Shown here: positions 6,236-7,136 of the stretch, piece after piece
Position numbering within the stretch: position 1 is the stretch's first letter
Layout of the letters: each line of letters begins with the position of its first letter
Origin: PVC group bacterium
GTDB lineage: Bacteria; Verrucomicrobiota; Kiritimatiellia; SS1-B-03-39; UBA6053
DNA length: 7,136 bases
Direction: 5' to 3'
Assembly: GCA_003565035.1 (NCBI GenBank)
Contig: PXDP01000470.1
Coordinates: 1 to 7,136 of the forward strand
The notes under the pieces: generated by a model
The model's input: only the letters and a program-made list of their open reading frames with translations
Told to the model about the DNA's origin: nothing
The model's database searches: none
Position numbers and translations under genes: made by a program

Positions 6236-7136
6236 GGCGCTGCTGGCTGGCCTTTCTTCTGGCCGGTGGTCTGGGGCTGCAGGCGGCCGGCGGGAAGGAG
6301 ACCGGGTCCGCACTTGAGGGAAACGCATCTGAGGCGGAGGCTCCGGGGGTGGAGGCTGAACCGGATGACCGCATCTGGGTGGATCATTCCCAGGAGTGGG
6401 TGACGGAGGCGCTGTTCAGGCGGCTGGTCTGGTTTGACTCCATGTTTTATGAGAACCCTGCCGCGCGGCGTGAGGACCCCCGGTCGCGTTTCCGGATCAA
6501 GGTGTTCAGCCTGACGGATCTTGAAAACCCCTCCCGGCCGGAGCCGGATGTGGAACTGTCGGCCTCCGTGCGCCTGCCGGGGTTGCGGGACCGGTTTCGG
6601 ATTGTGCTGGAATCAGAGGAGCTGGATGCCTTTCCCGGCCGGGGGCCGGATGAGCAGGCGGACCGCAGCCGGCTGACGATTCGGCGGGTCGGGACATGGC
6701 TGGATGCGGATTTGGGTGCGAAATTAGGCTCCAATCCCCGTTTGTTTTCGCGGCTGACGGCCCGCCAGGCCTGGGACACGGGCGATGTGGCCTGGACGGC
6801 TTCGCAACGGGGGTTTTACGATACCGATGAGGGCTTTGGCTCCGTGGGGAATTTATCGCAGCATGTTTGGCCCTGGCACCGTTTTATGATGGGGCATTCC
6901 TCTTCGGTTCGCTGGTCAGAAGCCACAACCGGTCTGGAATGGCAGGACAGTCTGGTGCTCACCTACGTTCCCAAACTGATTGAGGAGGAGCGGCACGGAG
7001 GCTTTGTCGGGTACAGTGATATGGCCCACTGTCTGGGAATACGGCTGAGCGTGCGGGGTCACCACGATGGCTCCCACGTCATGGAGTCCTACCGGGCGGG
7101 GATGGTCTACCGCAGGCCCCTGTTTAACCGGGAGTA
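6232..7136 (+). CDS. Probable outer-membrane beta-barrel protein (3' partial)
   Basis: The frame is open for 301 codons from ATG 6232 to the window edge, with the last two bases TA left over, so the C terminus is missing or a stop falls exactly at the edge. The start overlaps the pyk stop. The protein opens with a short signal peptide (Arg2-Arg3, hydrophobic 5-18, cleavage near Ala18-Ala19), then an acidic, low-complexity linker (about 22-47). A helical Trp-Val-Thr-Glu-Ala-Leu-Phe-Arg-Arg stretch leads to Trp67-Phe-Asp-Ser-Met-Phe. From about residue 85 the chain is a run of alternating, Arg/aromatic-rich strands such as Ala111-Ser-Val-Arg-Leu-Pro, Phe122-Arg-Ile-Val-Leu-Glu-Ser, Asp199-Glu-Gly-Phe-Gly, Arg227-Trp-Ser-Glu, Gly234-Leu-Glu-Trp and Val292-Tyr-Arg-Arg-Pro-Leu. 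I recall this pattern from uncharacterised barrel proteins with an N-terminal FDxFF motif in proteobacteria. Substrate and role are unknown. Confidence 0.72.
   Translation, partial: MRRCWLAFLLAGGLGLQAAGGKETGSALEGNASEAEAPGVEAEPDDRIWVDHSQEWVTEALFRRLVWFDSMFYENPAARREDPRSRFRIKVFSLTDLENPSRPEPDVELSASVRLPGLRDRFRIVLESEELDAFPGRGPDEQADRSRLTIRRVGTWLDADLGAKLGSNPRLFSRLTARQAWDTGDVAWTASQRGFYDTDEGFGSVGNLSQHVWPWHRFMMGHSSSVRWSEATTGLEWQDSLVLTYVPKLIEEERHGGFVGYSDMAHCLGIRLSVRGHHDGSHVMESYRAGMVYRRPLFNRE

Noticed and set aside
4784..6328. 514-residue open frame on the - strand
   Set aside because: It is antisense to pyk, rich in His, Arg, Asn and Pro with no recognisable motif, and is explained by the codon bias of pyk.

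Overview
The window is a compact, gene-dense bacterial chromosome segment with almost no non-coding DNA. It carries seven protein genes on the + strand (the first and last run off the window edges) and one on the - strand. No tRNA, rRNA, CRISPR array, transposase or phage gene was seen. The coding bias is moderately G+C-rich with frequent GTG starts. Shine-Dalgarno signals are weak or absent in front of several genes. The pyruvate kinase flavour, the MTH1-like Nudix enzyme and the secreted or envelope proteins fit a Gram-negative bacterium. My best guess is the PVC group, possibly Kiritimatiellota. That is inferred from protein character by eye, not from a database search.

Left part (1-2466). 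The 3' part of a gene encodes a protein with TPR-like helices followed by a domain resembling archaemetzincin (AMZ) metalloproteases, but with the zinc-binding motif apparently lost. After a 102-bp gap comes a secreted two-domain CsgG/LpoB-like envelope protein.

Middle part (2494-4189). A tight cluster holds rsfS (ribosomal silencing factor), rlmH (23S rRNA pseudouridine-1915 methyltransferase) and a beta-propeller-like, probably exported protein. The first two act on the large ribosomal subunit and are neighbours in many bacteria. The third overlaps rlmH by the ATGA junction and looks translationally coupled.

Junction (4190-4246). The whole gap between two convergent genes is built around two identical 19-bp palindromes set 31 bp apart. 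This is the clearest structure not explained by genes.

Right part (4247-7136). An MTH1-like 8-oxo-dGTP-type Nudix hydrolase lies on the - strand, divergent (60-bp gap) from pyk, a complete pyruvate kinase. The pyk stop overlaps the start of a probable outer-membrane beta-barrel protein that continues past the window end. Most of the window is housekeeping and envelope genes. The two items most worth following up are the apparently inactivated AMZ-like domain and the tandem palindrome.
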